A DNA stretch of 64,000 nucleotides from ZC4RG20 sp963702105 (GTDB lineage: Bacteria; Pseudomonadota; Gammaproteobacteria; Steroidobacterales; Rariloculaceae): positions 1,612,001 to 1,676,000 of the forward strand of contig OY969712.1 of the NCBI GenBank assembly GCA_963702105.1, in the 5' to 3' direction. Shown here piece by piece: positions 17,292 through 26,947 of this stretch. The notes under the pieces are model-generated. The model had not been told where the DNA came from. It searched no databases and saw only the letters and a list, made by a program, of their open reading frames with translations. Position numbers and translations under genes: made by a program. Within the stretch, counting starts at the first letter, position 1. Every line of letters starts with the position of its first letter.

Positions 17292-18674
17292 ATGGACGCA
17301 TCCAAACGCAATCTCGTCTGCTTCGCGACGCTCGATCTGGACACGAACGAGCCCTGGACGCTCGAAAACTACGTCAAGGTCGGCGGCTACGAGGCCTGGT
17401 CGAAGGTGCTGGCCGGCGAGCTCGACCGCGGCGCCGTCGTCGACCAGCTCAAGGCCTCGGGCCTGCGCGGACGCGGCGGCGCAGGCTTTCCGACAGGCCT
17501 CAAGCAGAGCTTCATGCCCTCGGGGGCGCCGGGCCAGAAGTACCTCGTCTGCAACTCGGACGAGAGCGAGCCCGGCACTTGCCACGACCGCGACATCCTG
17601 CGCTACAACCCGCACTCGCTCATCGAAGGCATGGCGCTCTCGGCCTTCGGCATGGGCGCGACCGTCGGCTACAACTACATCCGCGGCGAATTTCTCGCCG
17701 AGCCCATTCCGCGCTTCGAGCACGCCCTCGAGGAAGCCTACGAGGCCGGCTGGCTCGGCAAGAACATCAAGGGCTCGGGGATCGATTTCGACCTCTATAC
17801 GTTCGTCGGCGCCGGCGCCTACATCTGCGGCGAGGAGACGGGCTTGCTCGAGTCGCTCGAGGGCAAGCCGGGAAGGCCGCGCTTCAAGCCGCCGTTTCCG
17901 GCCATGTTCGGTCTCTACGGCAAGCCGACGACGATCAACAACACGCAAAGCCTCGCCTCGGTGCCGAGCATCATCCGCAAGGGCCCGCAGTGGTTCGCGG
18001 ATCTCGGCGTCAAGAACTCGGGCGGCACGGCGCTGTTCTCGGTCTCGGGTCACGTCGAGAAGCCGGGCAACTTCGAGCTGCCGCTCGGTATTCCGTTCAA
18101 GGAGCTGCTCCAGCTCGTGGGCGGCGTGCGCGGCGGCCGCAAGCTCAAGGCCGTGATTCCCGGCGGCTCCTCGGTGCCCGTCGTGCCGGGCGAGATCATG
18201 ATGGATGTGACGATGGACTACGACGCGCTCAAGGCCATCGGCAGCAGCTTCGGCACGGGCGCCGTCGTCGTCATGGACGAGACCACCTGCATGGTGCGCA
18301 TGCTGCGGCGCATCGCGCGCTTCTACACGGCCGAGTCCTGCGGGCAGTGCACGCCCTGCCGCGAAGGCACGGGCTGGCTGCACCGCGTGCTCACGCGCAT
18401 CATCGACGGCCACGGCACGACGGCCGACCTCGACATGCTCGTCGACGTCGCCAACAAGATCGAAGGCCACACGATCTGCGCGCTCGGCGACGCGGCCGCG
18501 TGGCCCGTTCAGAGCTTCCTGAAGCACTTCCGGCACGAGTTCGAATACATGGTCGAGCACGGGGGCCGCAGCATCGTCGAGACGTTCGAGGCCCGTCGCG
18601 GCATAGCCGCGGCCGGACCGAGAGGACGAAAGGACAGCCGCAAGCGATATGACCGACAACACCGTCACGATTGA
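17292..18674 (+). CDS. nuoF: NADH-quinone oxidoreductase subunit F (NADH/FMN-binding)
   Basis: The 51-kDa catalytic subunit that oxidises NADH through FMN. 460 aa. The nucleotide sites GRGGAGFPTGLKQS (about residues 60-73) and GAGAYICGEETGLLESLEG, and the 4Fe-4S ligands ESCGQCTPCREG with a downstream Cys (TICALGD), are all present. The last 26 bases overlap nuoG, so the C-terminal RKDSRKRYDRQHRHD is encoded in another frame by the same DNA as the NuoG start. Confidence 0.97.
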   Translation: MDASKRNLVCFATLDLDTNEPWTLENYVKVGGYEAWSKVLAGELDRGAVVDQLKASGLRGRGGAGFPTGLKQSFMPSGAPGQKYLVCNSDESEPGTCHDRDILRYNPHSLIEGMALSAFGMGATVGYNYIRGEFLAEPIPRFEHALEEAYEAGWLGKNIKGSGIDFDLYTFVGAGAYICGEETGLLESLEGKPGRPRFKPPFPAMFGLYGKPTTINNTQSLASVPSIIRKGPQWFADLGVKNSGGTALFSVSGHVEKPGNFELPLGIPFKELLQLVGGVRGGRKLKAVIPGGSSVPVVPGEIMMDVTMDYDALKAIGSSFGTGAVVVMDETTCMVRMLRRIARFYTAESCGQCTPCREGTGWLHRVLTRIIDGHGTTADLDMLVDVANKIEGHTICALGDAAAWPVQSFLKHFRHEFEYMVEHGGRSIVETFEARRGIAAAGPRGRKDSRKRYDRQHRHD

Positions 18675-20886
18675 AGTCAACGGCGTGCCCGTGAAGGCGC
18701 GCAAGGGCCAGATGCTGATCGAGGTCACCGATCAGAACGACGTCTACGTGCCCCGCTTCTGCTATCACAACAAGCTCAGTGTCGCCGCCAACTGCCGCAT
18801 GTGCCTCGTCGAGGTCGAGAAGGCGCCGAAGCCCATGCCGGCCTGCGCGACGCCCGTCGCCGACGGCATGAAGGTTTTCACGCGCTCGCACCGCGCGATC
18901 TCCGCGCAGAAGGCGACGATGGAATTCCTGCTCATCAACCATCCGCTCGATTGCCCGATCTGCGATCAGGGCGGAGAGTGCGAGCTGCAGGATCTCGCCC
19001 TAGGTTTCGGCCGCGGTATCTCGCGCTATACCGAGCGCAAGCGCGTCGTGAAGGACCAGAACTTGGGTCCCCTGGTCTCGACGGACATGACGCGCTGCAT
19101 TCACTGCACGCGCTGCGTACGGTTCGGCCAGGAGATTCAGGGCATCCAGGAGCTCGGCACGATCGGCCGCAGCGAGAACATGCGCATCAGCACGTACGTC
19201 GAGCACGCGGTGCAGCACGAGCTCTCGGGCAACATCATCGACCTGTGCCCCGTCGGCGCGCTGAACAACAAGCCGTACCGCTACAGCGCGCGGGCCTGGG
19301 AGATGGCCTCGAAGCCGCTCGTCGGTGCCCACGACTGCGCGGGCTCGAACCTGTTCGGTCACGTGCTGCGCGGGCGCATGATGCGCGCCGTGCCGCGCGA
19401 CAACGAGGAGATCAACGAGACCTGGCTCTCGGACCGCGACCGCTTCAGCTGCCACGGCGTCTACAGCGAGGACCGCCTGCGTTCGCCCATGCTCAAGATC
19501 GACCAGGAGTGGACCGAGGTCGGCTGGGAGGAGGCGCTCGAGGCCGTCTGCCGCGAGCTCAGGCAGGCCGCGGCCGACGAGGGCGACGCGCTCGGCGTGC
19601 TGGCTTCTCCGAATGCGACGCTCGAGGAGATGTTCCTGCTCGGGGCGATAGCGAGGCAGCTCGGCACGCGCAACGTCGATCACCGGCTGCGCCGCCGCGA
19701 CTTCCGCGACCAGGCCGCCGATCCGGTCTTCCCGTGGCTCGGCTGCAGCATCGCCGAGCTCGAGCGCCAGCAGGCGATCCTCGTCGTCGGCTCGAATCTG
19801 CGCATGGAGGTGCCGATCTTCGCCCACCGCGTCCGCAAGGCCGCGCTCGCGGGCGCCGAGGTCGCCTTCCTGAATCCTGCCGACTACGCGTACTACTTCA
19901 AGCGTCTCTTCGTGGACGCACCGCTCGACCGCATGACGGCCGTGCTGGCCGCCGTCGTCAAGGCCGCGGCCGAGGAAGCCGGCCAGCCCGTGCCTGCCTC
20001 GGCGGCCGACGCGGCCGGCGAGGCCGAGGTGCAGGAGATCCACCGCGCCGCGGCGCGCAGCCTGCTCAACAAGGAACGCGCGCTGATTCTGCTCGGTCAC
20101 ATCGCCGAGCGGCACCCGCAGTTCTCCGATCTGCGCGCGCTGGCCGCGGCGCTCTCGAAGCTCACGGGCGCCTCGCTCGGGTATCTCGCCGAGGGCGCCA
20201 ACGGCGCCGGCGCCGCGCTGACCGGGCTGCTGCCGCATCGTGCGGCGGGCGGCGTCGAGCTCGAGGACGCCGGCCTCGACGTGCAGGCCATGATCAGCTC
20301 GCCCCGCAAGGCGTACGTGCTCTTCGGCCTCGAGCCCCAGGCCGACATCGCCAAGGGCGATCTCGCCGAGCAGGCGTTGAAGTCCGCCGATGCGGTCGTG
20401 AGCTTCACCTCCTACGTGACGCCCGAGCTGCTCGAGGTCAGCACTGCGTTGCTGCCGATCGGCACCTTCGCCGAGACCGAGGGCACTTACGTGAACGCCG
20501 AAGGGCGTTGGCAGAGTTTCGAGGCCGCGGCCGACTTCGTCGGCGCCTCGCGGCCCGGCTGGCGTGTGCTGCGCGTGCTCGCGAACCTGCTCGGCGTCGA
20601 GAACGCCGAATACCGCGAGTGCCGCGAGGTGCGCGACGCGGCGGCGGAGGAGCTGCGCGGGCGCGAGCCGGATAACGACTACCGCGGCCAGTTCGAGGCC
20701 GGCCTCGAAGGGGAGACGGGCGAGCACGAGAGCGTCGAGCTCGCGGACATCGACGTGCCGATCTACGCCGTCGATCCCGTCGTGCGGCGGTCCTTGCCGC
20801 TGCAGCTCACGGTCTTCGGGAGCGGCGCGGCGGCCGAGCCGGCCGAGACCGAGGAACACCAGGAAGCGATGCAGAGCGCCGGATGA
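18649..20886 (+). CDS. nuoG: NADH-quinone oxidoreductase subunit G
   Basis: The 75-kDa iron-sulfur subunit passing electrons from NuoF to NuoI. 745 aa. The N-terminal 2Fe-2S ferredoxin fold has cysteines in CYHNKLSVAANCRMC. The His-Cys3 4Fe-4S site is in CPICDQGGECELQD, and the second 4Fe-4S site in CIHCTRCVRF plus CPVGAL. A molybdopterin-oxidoreductase-like domain follows (from about residue 220) but without cofactor motifs, as usual for NuoG. The start overlaps nuoF by 26 bp; the end overlaps nuoH by 4 bp (ATGA). Confidence 0.97.
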   Translation: MTDNTVTIEVNGVPVKARKGQMLIEVTDQNDVYVPRFCYHNKLSVAANCRMCLVEVEKAPKPMPACATPVADGMKVFTRSHRAISAQKATMEFLLINHPLDCPICDQGGECELQDLALGFGRGISRYTERKRVVKDQNLGPLVSTDMTRCIHCTRCVRFGQEIQGIQELGTIGRSENMRISTYVEHAVQHELSGNIIDLCPVGALNNKPYRYSARAWEMASKPLVGAHDCAGSNLFGHVLRGRMMRAVPRDNEEINETWLSDRDRFSCHGVYSEDRLRSPMLKIDQEWTEVGWEEALEAVCRELRQAAADEGDALGVLASPNATLEEMFLLGAIARQLGTRNVDHRLRRRDFRDQAADPVFPWLGCSIAELERQQAILVVGSNLRMEVPIFAHRVRKAALAGAEVAFLNPADYAYYFKRLFVDAPLDRMTAVLAAVVKAAAEEAGQPVPASAADAAGEAEVQEIHRAAARSLLNKERALILLGHIAERHPQFSDLRALAAALSKLTGASLGYLAEGANGAGAALTGLLPHRAAGGVELEDAGLDVQAMISSPRKAYVLFGLEPQADIAKGDLAEQALKSADAVVSFTSYVTPELLEVSTALLPIGTFAETEGTYVNAEGRWQSFEAAADFVGASRPGWRVLRVLANLLGVENAEYRECREVRDAAAEELRGREPDNDYRGQFEAGLEGETGEHESVELADIDVPIYAVDPVVRRSLPLQLTVFGSGAAAEPAETEEHQEAMQSAG

Positions 20887-21959
20887 ACAGTCTAGTCGTA
20901 CACCTGCAGGCCTATTGGGTGCTCGTGCCCGAGTTCTGGCGGGCCGTTGTCCTCGATCTCGTCCGGATCGTCGTCGTGCTCGTGCCCGTGATCCTCGGCG
21001 TCGCGTACTTCACGTATTTCGAGCGCAAGGTGCTCGGCTGGATTCAGAACCGCCTCGGGCCGAACCGCGTCGGCTACCTCGGCCTGCTGCAGCCGTTCGC
21101 GGACCTCGGCAAGATGCTGCTCAAGGAAGTCGTGATTCCGAGCCGCGCGAACAAGTTCCTGTTCCTGCTCGCGCCGCTGCTCTCGCTGGTCCCTGCGCTC
21201 GCCGTTTGGGCCGTCGTGCCGTTCACGCCGCACTTCGTCGTCGCGAACATCGACGCGGGCCTGCTCTACGTGCTGGCGCTGACTTCTTTCGGCGTCTACG
21301 GTGTGATCCTGGCCGGCTGGGCCGCGAACTCTAAGTACGCGTTCCTCGGGGCCATGCGCTCGGCCGCCCAGATCGTCGCCTACGAGATCGCCATGGGCTT
21401 CGCGCTCGTCGGCGTGATCATGGCCGGCGGCAGTTTGAATCTCGGCCGCATCGTCGAGGCGCAGCAGGGCAATCTGTTCACATGGTTCTGGCTGCCGCTG
21501 CTCCCGCTGTTCGTCGTCTACTTCATCGCAGGCGTCGCGGAGACGAACCGGGCGCCGTTCGACGTGGCGGAAGGGGAGTCCGAGATCGTGGCCGGCTTCC
21601 ACGTGGAATATTCCGGCATCGGCTTCGGCCTGTTCTTCCTCGCCGAGTACGCGAACATGATCCTCGTCACCGTCCTGACGAGCGTGTTCTTCTTCGGTGG
21701 CTGGCTGAGTCCGTTCGCGGGCATCCCCGGCCTCGAGCACTCCTGGATCGCGGCGCCCGGCATCGGCTGGCTACTGCTCAAGATGGTGTTCTTCATGTTC
21801 TGCTTCCTGTGGTTCCGGGCCACGTTCCCGCGCTACCGCTACGACCAGATCATGCGGCTCGGCTGGAAGGTGTTCATTCCGGTCACTATCGTCTGGATTG
21901 CCGTCGAGGGCATCATGGCGGCCGCGCATGTGGGGCCTTGGCATCTGCCCGTCGCCTGA
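20883..21959 (+). CDS. nuoH: NADH-quinone oxidoreductase subunit H
   Basis: Multi-helix membrane subunit forming the quinone-access channel. 358 aa. The signature loop YFERKVLGWIQNRLGPNRVG (about residues 43-62) and the quinone-site acidic loop EGESEIVAGFHVEYSG are present. The ATG overlaps the nuoG stop. About eight TM helices are evident from the hydrophobic pattern. nuoI follows after 33 bases with a GAGGAGGGA ribosome site. Confidence 0.97.
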   Translation: MNSLVVHLQAYWVLVPEFWRAVVLDLVRIVVVLVPVILGVAYFTYFERKVLGWIQNRLGPNRVGYLGLLQPFADLGKMLLKEVVIPSRANKFLFLLAPLLSLVPALAVWAVVPFTPHFVVANIDAGLLYVLALTSFGVYGVILAGWAANSKYAFLGAMRSAAQIVAYEIAMGFALVGVIMAGGSLNLGRIVEAQQGNLFTWFWLPLLPLFVVYFIAGVAETNRAPFDVAEGESEIVAGFHVEYSGIGFGLFFLAEYANMILVTVLTSVFFFGGWLSPFAGIPGLEHSWIAAPGIGWLLLKMVFFMFCFLWFRATFPRYRYDQIMRLGWKVFIPVTIVWIAVEGIMAAAHVGPWHLPVA

Positions 21960-21992
21960 CGCGGCGTCTGCCGGCCGCATGAGGAGGGAAAC

Positions 21993-22472
21993 TTGTTTTA
22001 CCCCGTAAAGACATTCTTGATGACGGAGCTCGTGAAGGGACTGCGGCTCACGTTCAAGAACCTGTTCGTCCCCAAGGTCACGGTCCGGTACCCGGAGGAG
22101 AAGACGCCGCAGTCGCCGCGCTTCCGCGGTCTGCACGCGCTGCGACGGTATCCGAACGGCCAGGAGCGCTGCATTGCCTGCAAGCTCTGCGAGGCCGTGT
22201 GCCCCGCGCTCGCGATTACGATCGAGTCGGGCGTCGGCGAGGACGGCACCCGCCGCACGACGCGCTACGACATCGATCTCTTCAAGTGCATCTACTGCGG
22301 CTTCTGTGAGGAGGCCTGTCCCGTCGATGCGATCGTCGAGACTCGGATCCACGAGTACCACATGGAGAACCGCGGCGAGAACATCATGACGAAGGACAAG
22401 CTGCTCGCGGTCGGCGACAAGTACGAGGCCATGATCGCCGCTGACAAGGCCGCGGACGCCGGCTACAGATAA
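21993..22472 (+). CDS. nuoI: NADH-quinone oxidoreductase subunit I
   Basis: Ferredoxin-like subunit with two 4Fe-4S clusters (N6a, N6b) feeding N2 in NuoB. 159 aa. The two ligand sets are CIACKLCEAVCP (about residues 60-71) and CIYCGFCEEACP (about 100-111). The N-terminal amphipathic segment FLMTELVKGLRLTFKNLF is conserved. The TTG start at 21993 sits 8 bases after GAGGAGGGA and gives the standard N-terminus. Confidence 0.97.
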   Translation: MFYPVKTFLMTELVKGLRLTFKNLFVPKVTVRYPEEKTPQSPRFRGLHALRRYPNGQERCIACKLCEAVCPALAITIESGVGEDGTRRTTRYDIDLFKCIYCGFCEEACPVDAIVETRIHEYHMENRGENIMTKDKLLAVGDKYEAMIAADKAADAGYR

Positions 22473-22483
22473 GGGGCGGCAGC

Positions 22484-23158
22484 ATGGTTACTTCGGTCCT
22501 GTTTTACGTCTTTGCGTCCATCCTCGTGCTGGCTGCCATAGGCGTCATCACGGCGCGCAACCCCGTGCATGCGGCTCTGTTCCTCGTGTTCGCCTTCATG
22601 CAGAGCGCCGTGCTGTGGATTCTGCTCGAGGCGGAGTTCCTCGGGATCGTGCTCGTGCTCGTCTACGTCGGGGCGGTCATGGTGCTGTTCCTTTTCGTGG
22701 TCATGATGCTCGACATCAACATCGAGCAGATCCGCAGCGGCTTCACGCGCTACCTGCCGCTCGGCATCCTCGTCGCGCTCGCGGTCGTCTTCGAGATCGC
22801 GAACGTGGTCTGGTTCAGGAGCCAGGGCCTGCCGTTCGTGACGGCGCCGACCCCGACGCCGCCCGGGTACAGCAATACCGAGGCCCTCGGCACGGTGCTG
22901 TACACGCAGCACGTCTTCGCGTTCGAGGTCGCGGCCGTGCTGCTGCTGCTCGCCATCGTCGCGGCGATCACGCTGACGATGCGCAAGCGGCCGGGCCTCA
23001 AAGTGCAGGACGTGGCGCGCCAGGTGGCCGTACGGCGCGAGGACCGCGTGCGCCTAATGAAGCTTGCGCCGTTCCGCGAGGCGGCCGAGCAGGAGCCGGC
23101 CGAGGCGCCGGCCGCGGCCCCGGCCGAGCCCGCGCTCGAGCCCGCCGAGGAGGACTGA
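22484..23158 (+). CDS. nuoJ: NADH-quinone oxidoreductase subunit J
   Basis: Membrane subunit with five TM helices; its third helix is part of the coupling path. 224 aa. The core (VLAAIGVITARNPVHAALFL, VYVGAVMVLFLFVVMM) is well conserved. The C-terminal 45 residues are cytoplasmic and Ala/Glu/Pro-rich (AAEQEPAEAPAAAPAEP), a variable tail. The ATG at 22484 lies 11 bases after the nuoI stop; nuoK starts 3 bases after its stop. Confidence 0.95.
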   Translation: MVTSVLFYVFASILVLAAIGVITARNPVHAALFLVFAFMQSAVLWILLEAEFLGIVLVLVYVGAVMVLFLFVVMMLDINIEQIRSGFTRYLPLGILVALAVVFEIANVVWFRSQGLPFVTAPTPTPPGYSNTEALGTVLYTQHVFAFEVAAVLLLLAIVAAITLTMRKRPGLKVQDVARQVAVRREDRVRLMKLAPFREAAEQEPAEAPAAAPAEPALEPAEED

Positions 23159-23161
23159 TCC

Positions 23162-23467
23162 ATGGTCACGATTGCGCACTATCTCGTGCTCGCGGGCGTG
23201 CTGTTCAGCATCAGTGTTGCGGGCATTTTCCTGAACCGGAAGAACGTGATCCTGCTGCTCATGTGCATCGAGCTCATGCTGCTCGCGGTGAACTTCAACT
23301 TCATCGCGTTCTCGCGCATGTGGGGCGATACGCTCGGCCAGATCTTCGTGTTCTTCATTCTCACGGTCGCGGCCGCCGAGGCCGCCATCGGGCTCGCGAT
23401 CCTCGTCGTGCTGTTCCGCAACAGGCAGAGCATCGACGTGGACGAACTTGATCAGTTGAAGGGCTAG
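23162..23467 (+). CDS. nuoK: NADH-quinone oxidoreductase subunit K
   Basis: Three-helix membrane subunit, 101 aa, the exact usual length. The intramembrane glutamates needed for proton pumping in homologues are present in LLMCIELMLLAVNFNF and in TVAAAEAAIGLAILVVLF. It starts with ATG at 23162 and ends 2 bases before the GTG of nuoL. Confidence 0.96.
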   Translation: MVTIAHYLVLAGVLFSISVAGIFLNRKNVILLLMCIELMLLAVNFNFIAFSRMWGDTLGQIFVFFILTVAAAEAAIGLAILVVLFRNRQSIDVDELDQLKG

Positions 23468-23469
23468 GC

Positions 23470-25425
23470 GTGGAAGCGGTCTACTTAACCATCGTCCTTG
23501 CGCCGCTCGCGGCGGCCGTCATCGCGGGCCTGTTCGGGGGCACGATCGGCCGCTCGGCGGCACATTGGGTCACGATCCTCGGCGTCGCGCTCTCGTTCGC
23601 GCTCTCGCTCTACGTCCTGAAGGGCGTCGTGTTCGACGGCGTACCGACGTTCAATCAGACGATCTACAGCTGGGCGCACGTCGGCGGCCTGAACTTCCAG
23701 ATCGGCTTCCTCGTAGACCACCTGACCGCGATCATGATCACGGTCGTGACTTTCGTCTCGCTCGCCGTGCACGTCTACACGGTCGGCTACATGCACGACG
23801 ATCCGGGCTATACGCGCTTCTTCAGCTACATCTCGCTGTTCACGTTCGCGATGCTCATGCTCGTCATGGCGAACAACTTCCTGCAGCTGTTCTTCGGCTG
23901 GGAGGCAGTCGGTCTCGTCTCGTACTTGCTCATCGGGTTCTGGTTCACGCGGCCGAGCGCGATCTTCGCGAGCATGAAGGCCTTCCTCGTGAACCGCGTC
24001 GGCGACTTCGGCTTCCTGCTCGGCATCGCGGCCGTCGTCTACTACACGGGCTCGCTCGATTACTCGGCGGCCTTCGGGCAGGCGGCGGGGCTGCAGATGC
24101 AGACGATCCACGTGATCGGCCCGGCCTGGTCCGCGATCTCGCTGATCTGCATCTGTTTGTTCGTCGGCGCCATGGGCAAGTCGGCCCAGGTCCCGCTGCA
24201 CGTCTGGCTGCCCGACTCGATGGAAGGCCCGACCCCGATCTCGGCCCTGATCCATGCCGCGACGATGGTCACGGCCGGCATCTTCATGGTCGCCCGCATG
24301 TCGCCGCTGTTCGAGTACTCCGAGACGGCGCTCAGCGTCGTGCTCGTGATCGGGGCGACGACGGCATTCTTCATGGGGATCCTCGGCGTCGTCCAGCAGG
24401 ACATCAAGCGCGTCGTGGCCTACTCGACGCTGTCCCAGCTGGGCTATATGACGGTCGGCCTCGGCGCCTCGGCCTACGCGGGCTCGATCTTCCATCTCAT
24501 GACGCACGCATTCTTCAAGGCGCTGCTGTTCCTCGCCGCAGGCTCCGTCATCATCGCGATGCACCACGAGCAGGACATCCGCAAGATGGGCGGGCTGCGC
24601 AAGTATCTGCCGATCACGTACTGGACGTTCCTGATCGGCACGCTCGCGCTCATCGGCTTCCCGGGCTTCTCCGGGTTCTTCTCGAAAGACGCCCTCATCG
24701 AGGCCGTCGGCATGTCGCATCTGCCGGGCTCAGGCTACGCCTACTACTCGGTGCTGCTCGGCGTATTCGTGACCTCGCTCTACAGCTTCCGGCTGCTGTT
24801 CGTCGTCTTCCACGGCGAGGAGCGCATGGACGCGCATACGAAGGAGCATCTGCACGAGACGCCGGCCGTGGTGACGGGGCCGCTGATCGCACTGGCCATT
24901 CCGTCGGTGGTCGTCGGCTGGTTCGCGATAAAGCCGCTGCTGTTCGGCGGCTTCTTCGACGGCGCGATTTTCGTGCGCGAGCCGCACAACGTGCTGGCCG
25001 AGCTCGGCGGGGAGTTCCACGGCTCGGGCGGGTTCGTGCTGCAGGCGTTCACGCATTCGATCGCGTTCTATCTCGCGCTGGCCGGAGCCGTCGTCGCCTG
25101 GTTCTGCTATCTGCAGCGGCGCGAGATCCCTGGTCAGATCCTGGGTCACGTTCAGGCGCTCTACCAGCTGCTCGTGAACAAGTTCTATTTCGACTGGTTC
25201 AACGAGAACGTGCTCGCGCGGGGGGCGCGCGGCATCGGGCAGGCGCTGTGGCACATCGGCGACCAGGTCGTCATCGACGGCGGCCTCGTCAACGGCAGCG
25301 CGCGGGCGGTCGGGGCCATTTCGCGGGCCGCGCGCGGGCTGCAGTCGGGCTATCTGTATCATTACGCCTTCGCGATGGTCATCGGGCTCGCCGCGCTGAT
25401 CGGCTGGTTCGTGTTCTGGAGCTGA
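23470..25425 (+). CDS. nuoL: NADH-quinone oxidoreductase subunit L
   Basis: Antiporter-like distal proton-pumping subunit with the long lateral helix. 651 aa. Conserved segments include FFGWEAVGLVSYLLIGFW (key Glu), KSAQVPLHVWLPDSMEGPTP (key Lys and the PTP turn), and THAFFKALLFLAAGSVI. The GTG start at 23470 gives MEAVYLTIVLAPL. The C-terminal 100 residues form the expected amphipathic arm. nuoM follows after 4 bases. Confidence 0.97.
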   Translation: MEAVYLTIVLAPLAAAVIAGLFGGTIGRSAAHWVTILGVALSFALSLYVLKGVVFDGVPTFNQTIYSWAHVGGLNFQIGFLVDHLTAIMITVVTFVSLAVHVYTVGYMHDDPGYTRFFSYISLFTFAMLMLVMANNFLQLFFGWEAVGLVSYLLIGFWFTRPSAIFASMKAFLVNRVGDFGFLLGIAAVVYYTGSLDYSAAFGQAAGLQMQTIHVIGPAWSAISLICICLFVGAMGKSAQVPLHVWLPDSMEGPTPISALIHAATMVTAGIFMVARMSPLFEYSETALSVVLVIGATTAFFMGILGVVQQDIKRVVAYSTLSQLGYMTVGLGASAYAGSIFHLMTHAFFKALLFLAAGSVIIAMHHEQDIRKMGGLRKYLPITYWTFLIGTLALIGFPGFSGFFSKDALIEAVGMSHLPGSGYAYYSVLLGVFVTSLYSFRLLFVVFHGEERMDAHTKEHLHETPAVVTGPLIALAIPSVVVGWFAIKPLLFGGFFDGAIFVREPHNVLAELGGEFHGSGGFVLQAFTHSIAFYLALAGAVVAWFCYLQRREIPGQILGHVQALYQLLVNKFYFDWFNENVLARGARGIGQALWHIGDQVVIDGGLVNGSARAVGAISRAARGLQSGYLYHYAFAMVIGLAALIGWFVFWS

Positions 25426-25429
25426 TCGA

Positions 25430-26935
25430 ATGAATTGGCCTATCTTGAGCATCCTGATCTGGCTGCCGATCGTCGGCGGCGTGGCCGTGCTCGCGCTCGG
25501 CTCCGAGCGCGCCAGGCTCGGCAAGATCGTCGCGCTGGCCGTCACCGTCGCCGCCTTCGTCATCAGCATTCCGCTCTACACGAGCTTCGACCCGGCGACG
25601 GCGAATATGCAGTTCGTCGAGATGGTGCCCTGGATCCGGCGCTTCTCGGCCTTCTATTACCTGGGCGTAGACGGCATTTCGATGCCCCTCATCATCCTGA
25701 CCACGTTCCTGACGCCGCTCGTCGTGATCGCGGGCTGGGAAGTCATCAAGGTCCGGCCGGCGCAGTACTTCGCCGCGTTCCTGATGCTCGAGGGCTTCAT
25801 GGTCGGCGTGTTCGCTTCCGTGGATGCGCTGCTGTTCTACGTGTTCTGGGAGGCCATGCTCGTGCCGATGTTTCTCATCATCGGCATCTGGGGCGGTGAG
25901 CGGCGCGTCTACGCGACCGTGAAGTTCTTCCTCTACACGTTCTTGGGCTCGGTCTTCATGCTGGTCGCGCTGATCTACCTGTACACGAAGGCGGGGTCAT
26001 ATTCGATTCTCGCGTTCCAGGCCCTGCCCCTCGGCATGACGCCGCAAGTCCTGATCTTCTTCGCGTTCCTCATCGCGTTCGCCGTCAAGGTGCCCATGTG
26101 GCCCGTGCACACGTGGCTGCCGGATGCTCACGTCGAGGCGCCGACCGGAGGCTCGGTGATCCTGGCCGCGATCCTGCTCAAGATGGGCGGCTACGGCTTC
26201 GTGCGCTTCAGCCTGCCGATCGCTCCGGACGCGAGCCACCAGTTGGCCTGGCTCATGATCGGGCTCTCGCTCGTCGCGATCATCTACATCGCGTTCGTCG
26301 CGCTCGTGCAGAAGGACATGAAGAAGCTCATTGCGTATTCCTCGATCGCGCACATGGGCTTCGTGACGCTCGGCTTCTTCGTGATCTTCGGGGCCTCCGT
26401 GCTCGGCCACGCGGACGGGGCCCGGCTCGCGCTGCAGGGCGGCATGATGCAGATGCTCTCGCACGGCCTGATCTCGGGCGCCATGTTCCTCTGCGTCGGC
26501 GTCATGTACGACCGGCTGCACACGCGCGATATCGACGCCTACGGCGGCGTCGTGAATACCATGCCGAAGTTCGCCGCGTTCATGGTCCTGTTCGCCATGG
26601 CGAACGCCGGGCTGCCGGGCACTTCCGGCTTCGTCGGCGAGTTCTTCGTGATCCTCGGCAGCTTCCAGGCCAATTTCTGGCTCGCGTTCTTCGCGGCCAC
26701 GACGCTCGTGCTCGGCGCCGCCTACACGCTGTGGCTCGTCAAGCGCGTGATCTTCGGCGAAGTCGGCAATTCGGGCGTCGCGGCGCTCACCGATGTCGGC
26801 AAGCGCGAGTTCTTCATGCTGGCCGTGCTCGCGGCCGCCGTGCTGCTCGTCGGTGTCTGGCCGAAGCCCCTCGTCGGCGCCATGGACCAGACGCTGGGGC
26901 ACCTGTTGACGCACGTCATGCAGTCCAAGCTTTGA
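25430..26935 (+). CDS. nuoM: NADH-quinone oxidoreductase subunit M
   Basis: Antiporter-like proton-pumping subunit. 501 aa. Hallmarks are FYVFWEAMLVPMFLIIGIWGG (key Glu), FAVKVPMWPVHTWLPDAHVEAPT (key Lys) and YSSIAHMGFVTLG. Fourteen or so TM helices are predicted from hydropathy. It starts with ATG 4 bases after nuoL; nuoN begins 12 bases after its stop. Confidence 0.97.
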   Translation: MNWPILSILIWLPIVGGVAVLALGSERARLGKIVALAVTVAAFVISIPLYTSFDPATANMQFVEMVPWIRRFSAFYYLGVDGISMPLIILTTFLTPLVVIAGWEVIKVRPAQYFAAFLMLEGFMVGVFASVDALLFYVFWEAMLVPMFLIIGIWGGERRVYATVKFFLYTFLGSVFMLVALIYLYTKAGSYSILAFQALPLGMTPQVLIFFAFLIAFAVKVPMWPVHTWLPDAHVEAPTGGSVILAAILLKMGGYGFVRFSLPIAPDASHQLAWLMIGLSLVAIIYIAFVALVQKDMKKLIAYSSIAHMGFVTLGFFVIFGASVLGHADGARLALQGGMMQMLSHGLISGAMFLCVGVMYDRLHTRDIDAYGGVVNTMPKFAAFMVLFAMANAGLPGTSGFVGEFFVILGSFQANFWLAFFAATTLVLGAAYTLWLVKRVIFGEVGNSGVAALTDVGKREFFMLAVLAAAVLLVGVWPKPLVGAMDQTLGHLLTHVMQSKL

Positions 26936-26947
26936 GAGACGCTATCC